NCBI GenBank assembly: GCA_008360955.1
Contig: LUCM01008400.1
Location: forward strand, 193,248-257,247
DNA length: 64,000 bases
DNA from: Fasciolopsis buskii
Lineage: Eukaryota > Platyhelminthes > Trematoda > Plagiorchiida > Fasciolidae
Reading direction: 5' to 3'
Below are positions 13,601 through 23,280 of the stretch, piece after piece. The notes beneath the pieces are model-generated. The model had not been told where the DNA came from. It saw only the letters and a list, made by a program, of their open reading frames with translations, and ran no database searches. A program made the position numbers and the translations under genes. Numbering within the stretch: position 1 is the first letter of the stretch; each line of letters opens with the position of its first letter.

Positions 13601-16600
13601 AGTATCAGTAAAGTCATTTTCTTGGATTTCTGAAGTTCCAGTTGCGATCGAAATTCTAACCATTCTCACAATAGAATCCCCGATATCCTAGCGTCATTAA
13701 TATGAATAATCTGAGGATGGAACCACCAAGTAAGATTATTGAGAGTAATTTAGTAGGTCACTTCCGATCCAAAAGTATTGTCAGCAGGGATCAAACTGAT
13801 CACCGTCAAGTCTCTTCGACTGTGTCGAGCAGTTACCGAAACGTCCTTCAGTCCATGCGTTACCTGAGTTTTGTACTTCACCTTTCGACTTTTTTCTAAT
13901 TTAAATAAAGAAACCAAAAAGCGTTGGTTTGTGTAGTTTATCCTGGTTCATTTCGTTGTGTCTTCGAATTGATGAAACAAGCGTAGCCCGATGCTCTAAC
14001 TGCACTATCGTATGCCGTCACTTATCCTGTGTACATTTTCTCATTGCTGCTTGTCTACTTGTTAGGAGCATGCTGCTCTTTTATATCGATTGATTTACCA
14101 CTTATAAACTGATTGTTGGTATCCCCCTCTGGACGCTGATTGCATTCTGCATTCATCGTTAGACCGCGTTTTATCTTATTCCATCCAATCCCATTCTTTT
14201 AGATCGGTCTCCATATAATGGAATGAAATGCATATGCGTATACATACATACAGGTGCTGCCGATTTTGATACATCAGAAATTTTCACTGTTAAATGTCCT
14301 TGATATTCTGGTGCTTGCTAAATGTAGAGAATTATCAGCAATTACCATGAATTCGTTTGCAGGTTTCCTTTATTATATCTACTTTTAAACAATATTAACG
14401 TCATTTAAACATGGGCGATTGTGACTGTCCAGGTAAACTCGTTTGAACATAAAGAATGAAACCCTACTGGAGCACAGAAATTTCATTCACGTTTTTGGAA
14501 GGGCCTTAGGATTTATCCTATTTCAAACTTGTAAAAGATACCAGACTCGCTTGTCCAGCAAAGTAACTTTTACTGATCATTTTACCCACGAATGAGCATG
14601 TATTCTTGGCTAGAGATGATTATTTGTTAATTAGAGGTAACTGGGATCTAAAATTCATGATCAATCACGAATGAAATCATTTTCAGTTATTCGTATTCAT
14701 GCCAATACATAACATTAAATATGGTCTGGAGATGGTTGAAGGGAAATTGTCCGTTTGAATTCACATCAGTTCACAACTCTAAGAATGCGTCTGTGTGTAT
14801 GTGTAATTGGTCAATTTGTCACACGATCAGGTTGTAGACCACTTGTGACCCGCGGTCACACCCTCCATGCCAATCCTAGCCATACTACGTAAACATCGGT
14901 TGTCGAGAACTCCAACCGACGAACATCGCCCACTTACGCATACTCCAGCGTCTCGCAACCTACAACAGAAGTGAAAACGCACTGCAGCACAGTACAACCG
15001 ACCATCTCATACCTTAAGGTTGAAATATCAGCCGACGCCACAAGTGCTTCATCTCTCAGCGTAAGCTGCACGAGCTCTTGGATATACCCGCCAAAAAAAG
15101 GTTTACCTCCAATCCCGAGCTATTCACAAAAAATGCGGTAAAGAACCCCACGCAGACCCCCTATCTAAGGTAGGTGAAAAGCGGTACCAGAAAGTCGTCA
15201 AGCCCCACTCCATTCCAGTGTATCAGTTCTGGACGCCTGATTGTCCGTCCAAGCTCCTCGTCAAACAGCACTTCGCACCTTGAAGGTGCATAAGCAACAT
15301 GCCATAACCTTCCGCGCAACACGATCTGCGATCAGTGCGTATCTAGTGCCCGCTTGAGCAATGGTCCGCCAGACCTCGAACAGGCACACCGGGGATCATA
15401 ACCCACACCACGCTAGTCTGCGTATTCTAATAGGTCAGCATAGCTCGCCCTCGCACTTCCCAGTATCGACAGTCCTAAAGCATCTTCCATCACCTCCGTC
15501 CATGACGAAGTTGAACAAGAATGGAGAGATGAACATTTCCCTTACAGAATACACCCCCGCTTAGTCGTTTCGAATGAAAATCGTGACATTCACCGTTACT
15601 CACAAAACCCTACAAAAGCGACCGACCCACAATTTATGCAAGTACAGATGCTCCACGGCCGAACAAAAAGCTTTCACAAACTTAAACTTAGTTGGTCATA
15701 CCTTTTCCCGGTGGATCAGCGAATCTGAATGATAGATGGCCGGGTCCATCCCACGGAGTTCGAAGCAATCCTTAATCAGACTCGAGAAGATAGCGATCGT
15801 ATCAGTCGCAAGAGAAGAGAGTTCGACTGTCGGAGCGGCGGATTATAATCGCTAAGCACTCTGTCGAACGAGTGAGAGTGAGGTTCAATTTTGGTCTCGT
15901 TACCACCTTGGTTGCGACAACCTCTCTAAGACCTGGCCGATAATGCCGGCGCTGTTGCTTGGGCGGGGGAACGATATTACTTTTCCAGTCATGCGTGAAC
16001 CGGAATTGACTGTGTACTGTCCCACATTCCACAGAAACAGCATTCATCCTCATGAAATAACAACCTTATCATCAACATGAATCAAAGAAGATCTGAGTAA
16101 CTGGTATCATAGGTTCAACGATTCGCACTGCGGTATTCTATATGTCAGTTGAATGTCTCCCGCGGAATACTTTACTTGACACTTGAAAGTAGGGATAGAC
16201 AGTCAAGTGACTCACAGACTTTGAACTCGACCAACACTTCATATCGGGAGCCACTCGCGCATCCCTTACGCCCTCCAGTGTAATACAATTCATTTTTCGG
16301 ATACATAATCGCAGGTAAGAGACTCTTTGTCATCCATCACATTTTGTCACATTGCCAATTTGAAGAGAACTTGGGTAGCATGGCACATTGTACATGTTCG
16401 TACAGCGGAGAGGAAACTGGGCACCTAGCTCAAACCTCATCACTCTAAAACTGGGAATGGACTCTGAGATATATTCGGACTTCACCCCCTCCACTCCTCG
16501 ATGGGTGAGGAATTGGCCTGCTGCACGCTGCAACACCCATCGGTTAGGAGGCCTCCCAACGGATTCACCAACATACAAGCGCGTCGAGAAAACTCACCGA

Positions 16601-19600
16601 TACGATAGCAGCTCACGCGAAAGTTTCCTAGAACTCGAATTTCACCTTGACAAAAAATGTTCAAACGCCTTTTGCGAAGCCCTGTTTTCATCATTATTCC
16701 ATCCTATTATTCGCATTCTTTTAGACTCGGTCGCAGCTCTCTTTCTCTATTTAACCTATAGAGAGGTACGCAATAGAAATCGCTATCATAGGCGTATACA
16801 TACAATACAGGTGCGCTCGCATTTTGGGCGCACTACATAGCTAAAACTACTTAACACGTATAGATTCACACGTCCGTCCGTCGAACACGTTCCGGGCTTT
16901 CGCGTTAGTAGCTATAAGAACAACCATCGTCAATTTGAACTGTTACGATCTGAACATGCCGTGTCGAAGGCGGGATTCCGTCTATCTATCCCTAATCTTT
17001 TCTTACAGCTAAATAAACTCTAAACAGTCATTTTTCGTACGAGCGCATGGCGTCAATTCCTTGTGAATAGGTCGCATGTGTAGAAGGTCCATACGTCTTG
17101 AAACAGAAACATGAAGCACAAAACTCGACCCGCTAGCGCAGGATCATCTGAGAATTTTCATTTCATCTTCCTTGCTAGTTTAGTGGACACGAGCTTCAAG
17201 CATGACGTCCTCTATTTCAACACATCTTGAAAAGACTAACTAGACGCGGAATGAGCCATGTACAACAGGAGATCGCTACTGAGATACAATTGTTTTTATT
17301 TGATGAACACCTCAGAATAGAGCTCTGGGTATCCACTTGGCTAGAGATGTATTCTGTAGTGCGATAAATTAGAGGTAATTCGGCGCCATATAAAATGATA
17401 CTCATGGCCGTACATTTGATACTAATAGATGCAAATCAAACTTTTTCAGTTGCTTCCGTCGAATCCCATTGCCTAATATGACGATAGACTAAATATGGTC
17501 TGGAGAAATGGTGTGAACGGAACGTGCATGAAATCTTATTTTCACTCAGGCCAGATTGGACAACTTCTAAGATTTCTTTCCGTCTTGATGGTGCTGTTAG
17601 CGTAATAAGCTACGCAACCTGATGTATCACACGAATACGATTGCGTATGCATGACACAAACTCGGTTGTTTGTGGATTGTATGCGAGCGGCGCTGCGTGC
17701 GAGAAGTGGTCCATTAAAGGAGTCTGGACTAATTGTTTCTGAGCGCATAGATGGAGGGTTACAGCTGAACACAACGCGGAAAAATCCGGGTGTCCCATGT
17801 CTGAGATAGTTACAAAGAGAGCCGAAAAACAGGCCCGATTCGACGTACGTGTCCAGTGTGATCTACAGTTCTGGACAGAACCTGACGTGTTGCGGTCCAT
17901 ACGCTTCCCGTGTATCACTAATTCTAGAATCGCGATGACAAAAGCACTTGTCACGCAGTTCACCATAGAGTGGTTTGACTCGAAAGGTTTGGAACACCTG
18001 ACTCAAAGTACCTGTCGAGCTAGAGGGCGCGCCTAAGTGGATTGCCTTAGAATTAGTCCTTGCGGAACGCGCCGCGACATGAACCAGGGGAGGTTTCTCG
18101 CAATGCGAGATACTGGAGCACGCGAGGAGCATGATAGCGTTAATGGCTGACGTCTGAGTGAGACGCTGGGGATAAGATGGCACGTGGGGCAGCGCGCAGA
18201 AATCGGTATGAGATAAGCGCCTTGAGGGAGTCTATATCGTAAGCAGAGTCCGGCCACGGCAATGGATTATAGAGATACTAATATATACGGATTGGAATAT
18301 CAAGTTTTAACTTGCCCGCCGAAAGAAGGGTTCCACATCGATTGAACTTACAGTCTCCGTTGGATAATTTTCGCTTCGGTGTCACTTTAAAGCAAACGAA
18401 CGTATATGGGTTTTCTTGTACTGGTCCCTATTACTTTTTGTCTTACTGTTCGTGTTTTTCCGATAGTTGTTATTTTATGAATCTATTCGGGGTGCCTTTG
18501 TAGTATACCCTCCGCAGAAACGAAGTTCATTTTTCAATTTGTCGTCCGTACATGATTCTTCTCTGGCTCTATCAAACTAAACAGCATATTTAGGTTCCTC
18601 TCGCTTTAACGGGCACAAAAGCTGTGAAATGTATGTACTAGTCCGTCCATGTGCCACTTTCTCTATAGACTGATAGTTGTGCAAGCATCCGTGCCTGGCC
18701 GTCGCCTTATGTACACATCTAAAGTATGCTAAACATGGTCTGCTTCTTTTCTAGTGTAAAAGTACGTTTGTATTGGACAACATTAAACGTGTGGTAACAT
18801 GTGGTTTACGTCTGCATGTGTGCTCTAACAACACATAGTATGTTCAAATACAACATAAACGTTTGTAAGACGGTAAACAGTGCCTGATTGGTGAGCGCAG
18901 TTTCTATTATCTCACAGTTGGCATAAAGATAGTCAGCAAACAATGTGACAAATTGACCAATTACACATGACACACAGACGCATTCTAGAGTTGTGAACTG
19001 AACTTGAATNNNNNNNNNNCACATACACACAGACGCATTCTTAGAGTTGTGAACTGATGTGAATTCAAACGGACAATTTCCCTTCAACCATCTCCAGACC
19101 ATATTTAATGTTATGTATTGGCATGAATACGAATAACTGAAAACGAGCTTGTTCGCCACGTTGTGTTGTTTTCAATGTGTTCTGTGGGATTTTTCAAACG
19201 TTTGAAATCATTTTCGTTTAGGAAAAATCTTAATTCACGCCGGAGTTGACCTTGCGTCAAGGCCATTTGGGCGCGCTGCGTTTATCACTTATACTGTTAC
19301 CGCGACAGCGAAGCTGTGAGCGAGAAGCAGTAAAATCTTTTGGTACAACAATGTAGAGAATAAGGACTCGATTTCAAAACATCGGTCGATTGAAAATGTT
19401 GTTCTCAAGCTTTTTTCAACTAAACAAGACCATCATTTACATCATATTAGACGAATAAACTATGACGGGAATGTCTTTCACGGAGGAAATCAATTATATG
19501 CAAAATTTACTTAGATTCATATTAGAATTTCACGACAATGATTCACTTCCATAGCCTTGCCCCAGATTATTACTGAAATTTCGTACATTATCGTCGAGGT

Positions 19601-21963
19601 AGACTTGAATAGTATTTAAACGCTCCGAGTTTCAGCAGAAACGTATTGTGAATTAATGGTATAACAAATTGGGGAATATAATTATCCTGTACTGAGCGGC
19701 TCAGTCTAAGGATCTGTTGGTTTTGTTAGTGAATGAATGCCGTATGGTAACCTGCAAAACAATTACAAAACGATTGTTGCTAAATGGAGGTTCTCCAACA
19801 AAGTTGTCTACCCTCCTTATTTCCGTCCAAGTTGTTCACACTTACACGAATAAAATTGGGAAGTACTTACTAACTGATCAGAAGTGAGTGCACTCCGGAT
19901 AGAAGGAATTTCGTCGTTGGGATAACGGAGACATCCCATTCCCTCTAAAAAACTAGCTGACTAAAAAACGGCAGTGTCGTCGAAAGAAGCTCCGTCTTTC
20001 GCTGTACCAGAATTCGGCAAACTTGTTTTCAATCCGACGCTTCTCGGTCTGAATCTCCGACCTATCCGAAATGTTTCATATCATGGCGTGACAATTAAAA
20101 GGGGTACCTGACCTGTGGATACTGACTTTAAACTCCCGAAGCTTCCCGTAGTTTGACTTTGGACGTGCCGGGTACCACATCGAAATGACCAGAATATTGC
20201 TCAATGGTAGTGGTGGACTCATTGATTACCATTGTTTCTTGATTGTGGACTGCTAGAAATCTACGTGCCGGTGTTGTGAATTAATCTCATTCCTCTTTCT
20301 AACGAGCTCGTGATGCGTCTTGGTTAGGACATGCATTTGTTAATCAAAATGGGATATCGACTAAATTCCTAAACTGTTGCTTATCAGATAACTCCGAAGC
20401 ATTTGACATATCATCTAAAAGATTCACCAGTTCTCGCTGAATAAAAGAATACAGATTTAAGTATTAGCTTCTTTCTTCTGTTGCTTACTTGAGCGTAAAT
20501 TGCTCAAATGACACTTGTTGCATATCATATAGGTAGACGTCGTCAAACGATCACAGGAACACAATTGCTTCAGTAAGGCGAAAAACCGTCATTTTTACGT
20601 CCACGTCCGTATAGTCTTATGATTCTTGATCTTAAGAAAATTTACCTGGCCGACTCTTTCTTCATCCTACCTAGAATTAAATTTGAAAGCCAATTTGCTT
20701 GCAGTATTGCTGGCATAAAATTTTCCTAGTAGCTTTTGAGTTCATTGTTGGATAATAACCTCTTGAGTTCAATTTTCCGAGGCAGTGTATCGAAATAGGT
20801 TTGACTAGTTAGTTCATGTAATGCGAGTGCCCAAAGATCGTCTGCCTCGTTGTGCACTCTTCTGCGTGGCAGACTGATTGGAAGGTAGTTGGAGGTGATC
20901 AGTTCATGAAAGGTCGGAAAGTTATGGAAGCTTCAACCAGTGAACTCTCCCAAGTAAGGAGTTGTTAAACCGCCGGGTTGGGGTCCACGTAGTTCCCCCG
21001 CGCGATGGTTGGGGGAATCACGGATATGGCTAAATACTATAATTAGTGGCTTCCTTGCATTCAAAACCTTTCGTCTGTGTGGTTTTTTTGCTTGTAGTGT
21101 CAGTTGCTCTTTCGCTATACCTTATTCAATTTTTTCCATTGTACGATAGTATCAGATGGCAACAGATACCAATACAGGTCACCACAGATCTCAAGGTATA
21201 GTTTGTGCCATCTCATAATCAAGAATAACGAGCATTGACTCGCGATCTTAATAAGTACTAACAACAGATGATCACTAGGGTAAATAATTATATTCTATCT
21301 ATGGGGTGTTATTTTAATTTTTCTATTTCTTCGCAGACTCGCGTCGAGAACGGCCTTTTAAGGCAACGAGTACATGACTTAGAACAAGAGAATCAGTTAT
21401 TATCGGCTTCTCTTCAACTCGGTGCAGCAGCGGCAGCTGTACGTCTACGTCATCGACAACCTCGCACGGCTGGTATTTTGCATTCGGATGAGACTGTAGT
21501 GAATGGCGCTCCCGGTATGGAGAGTGTTGCGACTTTGAAAGACTCCGTCGATCCCACTGTTGGCAGCGCGGAGTATCCGGCTGCGGTTACTGTATTCACC
21601 GTGGGAACCAATGCTGACTATGGGAATCCCAGTGCAAACACAGGAAACAGTGGGACTGGTTCATGCACAGGGACTCACGCGACGAACTATACTCAAGCTC
21701 CTCCGTTGGCTGCTGTTCCTCTGTCAACTAATCCCGGGACCGGGTTCACTGCGAGTAACACAAATAATACTGGTACTGTTGTGCCTAATCCCACGAGCAC
21801 TTCTCCTGTATGTACGGGCACCGCGGCGACGGCTGTGTTTGTCTCAACTCCGGGCGCTGGAACGGGTCCCGTCTTATTAAATCCCAATACCGGTCGACCA
21901 ACCACTCTCACTTTACCCAGTTTGGATATGGTAGCGAATCATTCAGACACACGTACTGACTAA
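1..21963 (+). CDS. USF: USF-like bHLH leucine-zipper transcription factor, 5'-partial, seven exons
   Basis: Spliced model: 1-788, 1101-1549, 2618-3245, 5784-6410, 7214-7285, 12462-12640, 21337-21963. Junction phases (1,0,1,1,1,0) all agree and give one 1,122-residue frame ending in TAA. Residues 847-905 form a basic helix-loop-helix. The E-box contact residues of class B factors are present as H852, E856 and R860 in the string HNEVERRRRDRIN, which is the USF signature. A leucine zipper follows (about 905-942) with L922, L929 and L936 at d positions and N919 and N933 at a positions. USF proteins bind CACGTG as dimers in the nucleus and regulate transcription; that role is inferred from the family. 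The N-terminal 830 residues are low-complexity and vertebrate USF1/2 are only about 310-350 residues, so this protein is greatly enlarged. The true start is outside the window. Symbol given at family level; USF1 versus USF2 cannot be decided. Confidence 0.9.
789..1100 (+). other. Intron 1 of USF-like gene
   Basis: A 312-bp GT-AG intron, T-rich near the acceptor. No repeat or RNA gene seen. Confidence 0.8.
1101..1549 (+). CDS. USF: USF-like gene, second visible exon
   Basis: The acceptor TTCCTCCTAG ends at 1100 and gives the two bases needed to complete the split serine codon. Another AG at 1056-1057 would break the phase, so 1101 was chosen. It encodes residues 264-412, rich in S, T, P and A, with a more hydrophobic ending that includes the string SSSDLQQLMASGEF. 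The exon ends at the donor GTAAGC at 1550 in phase 0; read-through would stop at 1559-1561. No known domain is visible in this exon. Confidence 0.85.
1550..2617 (+). other. Intron 2 of USF-like gene
   Basis: 1,068 bp, GT-AG. It holds a tRNA-like SINE-B copy (about 2205-2380). The rest shows no coding signal; the small frames in it lack splice support. Confidence 0.8.
2205..2380 (+). repeat. SINE-B: tRNA-like repeat, copy 1
   Basis: Contains an A-box-like TGGTAGAATGG and a B-box-like GGTTGGAATCC with tRNA-like spacing. The middle (GGATTAAACGTCTGTC) recurs on the minus strand at about 46790-46890, and the end (GACCTTATTTGGTTCTGT) recurs at 12672-12712. I do not recognise a named family. Confidence 0.55.
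2618..3245 (+). CDS. USF: USF-like gene, third visible exon
   Basis: The acceptor TTCTGTTATAG ends at 2617; the same frame has a TAG stop inside the acceptor, which fixes the start. It encodes residues 413-621 plus one base. The first 25 residues (beginning QTLLGQSPDG and running to LYLLVPSD) are less repetitive than the rest and may be a conserved activation segment. The remainder is S/T-rich. The donor is GTGAGT at 3246 (phase 1). The alternative donor two bases upstream, at 3244, would leave the wrong phase for the next exon. Confidence 0.85.
3246..5783 (+). other. Intron 3 of USF-like gene
   Basis: 2,538 bp, GT-AG. Contains a cluster of AGACCGAA motifs at about 4120-4212, a possible tRNA-like repeat at about 4300-4395, and an alternating purine/pyrimidine TG/CA-rich stretch near 4930-5050. 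No ORF of note. Confidence 0.75.
4300..4395 (+). repeat. Possible tRNA-like repeat in intron 3
   Basis: GCGGCGTAATGG resembles an A box and GCTTCGATCCC a B box about 60 bases later. No second copy was found in the window, so the call rests only on the promoter-like boxes. Confidence 0.3.
5784..6410 (+). CDS. USF: USF-like gene, fourth visible exon
   Basis: The acceptor TCTCCTTTAG ends at 5783, and the exon begins with the two bases that complete the split codon. It encodes residues 623-830. The first about 40 residues (MYTPNGHPYASLVEDVTRF and onward) are not low-complexity and contain several Y, F and R. They are followed by N/G/S-rich sequence and a polyalanine segment near 805-823. The donor GTGAGC lies at 6411 in phase 1. 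The exon runs directly into the basic region encoded by the next exon. Confidence 0.87.
6411..7213 (+). other. Intron 4 of USF-like gene
   Basis: 803 bp, GT-AG, AT-rich. The 85-codon frame at 6749-7006 has no splice or family support, so I treat it as chance. Confidence 0.8.
7214..7285 (+). CDS. USF: USF-like gene, fifth visible exon, start of DNA-binding basic region
   Basis: A 72-bp exon between the acceptor TTTTCTTTTAG (ends 7213) and the donor GTGAGT at 7286. It encodes residues 832-854, ending RRRVSHNE. The last three residues include H852, the histidine that contacts the E-box in class B bHLH proteins. The first base of the following valine codon is also here, so the intron cuts the basic region between HNE and VERRRR. 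Too short to be found by ORF length; supported by exact phase and by the motif continuing into the exon at 12462. Confidence 0.92.
7420..7440. repeat. (TA)n microsatellite
   Basis: About ten TA units. Left border of a segment that ends at the longer AT run at 7587. Confidence 0.9.
7572..7624. repeat. (TC)n then (AT)n compound microsatellite
   Basis: TC units at 7572-7586 followed by 19 AT units at 7587-7624. Can adopt slipped or cruciform structure. Confidence 0.9.
8592..9020 (-). other. Unrecognised 142-codon open frame in intron 5
   Basis: An uninterrupted minus-strand frame of 142 codons in otherwise stop-rich DNA. The peptide has several Cys, His and Arg residues but no motif I can name, no signal peptide and no membrane segment. 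It could be a relic of a mobile element or chance. It lies antisense inside intron 5. Confidence 0.2.
12462..12640 (+). CDS. USF: USF-like gene, sixth visible exon, bHLH core
   Basis: The acceptor CCCCTCAG ends at 12461 and the donor GTAAGC is at 12641. It encodes residues 856-914: the rest of the basic region (ERRRRDRIN), helix 1 (TWISELYKLLP), a loop ending in the USF-typical QSKG, and helix 2 (VVLKRVCEYFQNVDSML), then the start of the zipper. E856 and R860 are the conserved E-box contacts. Matches to the USF family are strongest here and in the zipper. Confidence 0.95.
12655..12715 (+). repeat. SINE-B: 3' fragment, copy 3
   Basis: About 40 bases match the 3' part of the repeat at 2340-2376 (shared GACCTTATTTGGTTCTGT). 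The tRNA-like part is absent, so this is a truncated copy just inside intron 6. Confidence 0.45.
13096..13140 (+). repeat. Left 45-bp direct repeat flanking SINE-A copy 1
   Basis: Matches 13326-13370 at 41 of 45 positions; all four differences are transitions. Probably a target-site duplication made by the SINE insertion. Confidence 0.6.
13148..13325 (+). mobile_element. SINE-A copy 1 (tRNA-derived SINE)
   Basis: A 74-nt tRNA-like head (13148-13221) keeps acceptor-like ends CCGGCGG/CCACCGG with one mismatch and a B box GAGTTCGAATCC. It is followed by the family body, including GGCCGCGGCCCCCTTCCTGA, and an A-rich tail ending in AAAAGATAAAAGAT. SINEs are copied by a partner LINE; the partner here is unknown. 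Direct repeats flank it. Confidence 0.85.
13326..13370 (+). repeat. Right 45-bp direct repeat flanking SINE-A copy 1
   Basis: Partner of 13096-13140; begins right after the A-rich SINE tail. Confidence 0.6.
14605..14822 (+). repeat. Dispersed repeat, left copy of inverted pair
   Basis: Bases 14681-14822 occur in inverted form at about 18950-19144 with essentially no differences outside the assembly gap. The whole 14605-14770 stretch also has a diverged direct copy at 17335-17530. Confidence 0.75.
14830..16060 (-). mobile_element. RTE-type LINE reverse transcriptase remnant, copy 1
   Basis: Minus-strand translation in shifting frames follows an RTE/BovB-like reverse transcriptase in order. 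It shows HDWKSNIVPPPK near 15990, a LREVVATKV stretch near 15910, DSLIH..TKF..VKAF near 15700, and SPFLFNFVMD near 15510. Then come EYAD followed by a stop near 15415-15423 (the second Asp of the catalytic YADD is lost), YAPSRCEVLF, and VLDNRCLRSMARI near 14900. Frameshifts and stops make it non-functional. It is antisense inside intron 6. The endonuclease part was not found on its upstream side. Confidence 0.75.
16061..17334. other. Intronic stretch with no assigned feature
   Basis: Upstream side of the RTE remnant on the minus strand, where the linker between endonuclease and polymerase would lie; I cannot align it. A plus-strand 150-codon frame (16388-16840) is not recognised and overlaps two minus-strand frames. 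Confidence 0.4.
17335..17530 (+). repeat. Dispersed repeat, diverged direct copy
   Basis: Shares ordered blocks with 14605-14770 (TTGGCTAGAGATG, AAATTAGAGGTAA, TTTTTCAGTT, TAAATATGGTCTGGAGA) separated by indels, so an older member of the same family. Confidence 0.6.
17531..18949. other. Intronic stretch with no assigned feature
   Basis: Bases 17.7-18.26 kb are GC-richer and carry overlapping frames on both strands (79 codons plus; 118 and 106 codons minus). No family is recognised and no splice signals point to an exon. 18.3-18.95 kb is T-rich and featureless. Confidence 0.4.
18950..19144 (-). repeat. Dispersed repeat, right copy of inverted pair, containing assembly gap
   Basis: Reverse complement of 14681-14822. 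The copy is interrupted by ten Ns at 19010-19019, and about 40 bases around CACACAGACGCATTC appear on both sides of the gap, though only once in the left copy. Confidence 0.75.
19010..19019. other. Assembly gap (10 N)
   Basis: Ten undetermined bases joining two contig ends that appear to overlap in sequence. Confidence 0.98.
21337..21963 (+). CDS. USF: USF-like gene, last exon: leucine zipper and C-terminal tail
   Basis: The acceptor TTCTTCGCAG ends at 21336 in phase 0. It encodes residues 915-1122. The first 26 residues complete the zipper; the spacing in LLRQRVHDLEQENQLL resembles the vertebrate USF zipper closely. After about residue 942 comes an Ala run, a basic patch (RLRHRQPR), then about 170 residues rich in T, G, N, P and A with no known domain. 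Vertebrate USFs end just after the zipper, so this tail is unusual. TAA at 21961-21963. The upstream ATG at 21268 is intronic and not a start. Confidence 0.92.
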   Translation, partial: TRVENGLLRQRVHDLEQENQLLSASLQLGAAAAAVRLRHRQPRTAGILHSDETVVNGAPGMESVATLKDSVDPTVGSAEYPAAVTVFTVGTNADYGNPSANTGNSGTGSCTGTHATNYTQAPPLAAVPLSTNPGTGFTASNTNNTGTVVPNPTSTSPVCTGTAATAVFVSTPGAGTGPVLLNPNTGRPTTLTLPSLDMVANHSDTRTD

Positions 21964-23274
21964 GTTCTCTACACTCACTATTCCCCGGTTTTTCGCTCGA
22001 TGCGATCGTCCGTTCGCACACAGTTGCTAAGTCGATACTGTTGTTGATATAAACACCACCACTGTTACTATTACCCGTTTTTCATACTCGTCCACAGATA
22101 TATACATACATAAACATACACAAGGTGATCGTCTTGGACCGCGCGCCCTTATTCGTCTGTTCTTGTTTGCTGGATGTTTTCGGGCCTCAGCTCTTTATGG
22201 ACAGCCATAACCGCTACTACAATCGTCAGTAGTATCGTCGTTGTCTTCGCTTATGTACCAGAACTACGTCTCTCCAGCACACAGGGGGCCTGGAGAACCG
22301 GGTCTTCAGCCTTTTTCACACACCGGTTTATATTTTTTCCGGTTGTCACTCTGCAGTTCATAACTTTTCTTTATTCCCAGTTTGATCCGGTCCAGCTGTA
22401 TTACTGGTTGCCGTGGCTACATCGTTTTCGCTTTTTGGGGACCCGAGTGCGTTAAGTCAACAACAATGTGTACGCATTAGCTCGCACACATTATGTGTAC
22501 ATTATCACTTCACATAGGTTCATCTGTCATCGACCCATTGAATTACAATCACCACAGTCGTCTGCCACGGGGTCCCACATTCATGTAGAACTGTAACCGT
22601 CGAGGCTGCGGTACATGTCTATGTCTGTCGTTTCACCTGGACGAACTTAAGCCTCAAATTGTAATAACTGTATACACAGCCCTTGCTCATCACTTCACTT
22701 CGTAACCGATCGTCTGAATTTGGTCAAAAATCAGAGAATCCAATTCATATGGTCATTGCCCTGTGATGTCTCCATTCATTCTAGACTTGTATTCAGCGTA
22801 CGTTCAAATTCAAGCTCGAAAAGAGGTTTCAAGAGGCTTAGTTCAGCCTGATTCTATCCTGGGTTGATCTCCCAACAGCCGTTTCCCATCACTCGTGATC
22901 GCCTTCTCACAACCTGGTGATTTTCAGTCCTTCGGTTTTGATTAGTTGTTACTACTTCCGTCGTTCATCTTCATCAACCATCGTTCTCCCCAACTTTGCC
23001 TATAACCCCACTACTCTTGCGATTTTGCACTTTATTGCATGTGCATCTGCTCGTTCACGCATCTGTGATAGTTTGATCATATTGTCATCAATACGCCGCT
23101 GTCCTAGGAATCTAGTTTGCCAACTTCCGATTGGATTCACGGAATTTTCTTGTGGCTGCGGTCTGTGTATCGCATCTGCTTGTCCTCCTCGCCCTCGCGC
23201 ATCAGTATGTATATTTAGTCGCCAAGACGAGCTTTTCGTCACCTGTACGCCAAATTAATGGGTCAATACTTGCC

Positions 23275-23280
23275 AATAAA
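23275..23280 (+). terminator. Candidate polyadenylation signal, proximal
   Basis: Canonical AATAAA about 1.3 kb after the stop codon, followed within 30 bases by a T-rich run (TGTTTTCTCTG). Would give a shorter 3' UTR. Confidence 0.4.

Larger units (their letters stand above)
12641..21336 (+). other. Intron 6 of USF-like gene, repeat-rich
   Basis: 8,696 bp, the largest intron, separating helix 2 from the zipper. Listed separately: SINE copy with flanking direct repeats, RTE reverse transcriptase remnant, inverted and diverged repeat copies, and the assembly gap. From 16.06 to 18.9 kb it is GC-richer with several unrecognised frames on both strands. From 19.15 to 21.3 kb I see nothing definite apart from a 7-bp hairpin (TTCCCCC/GGGGGAA) near 20994-21018. 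Confidence 0.8.

Noticed and set aside
16388..16840. 150-codon plus-strand gene
   Set aside because: No family, no splice support, and opposite-strand frames of similar length; next to a decayed LINE.
21268..21336. ATG start for a separate 231-residue protein at 21268
   Set aside because: It lies upstream of a strong acceptor (TTCTTCGCAG), and exon 7 continues the USF zipper in phase. The first 23 codons are intronic.
7214..21963. MITF/TFE, SREBP or MAX family for the bHLHZip
   Set aside because: The HNEVERRRRDRIN string, the QSKG loop end and the zipper spacing fit USF best.
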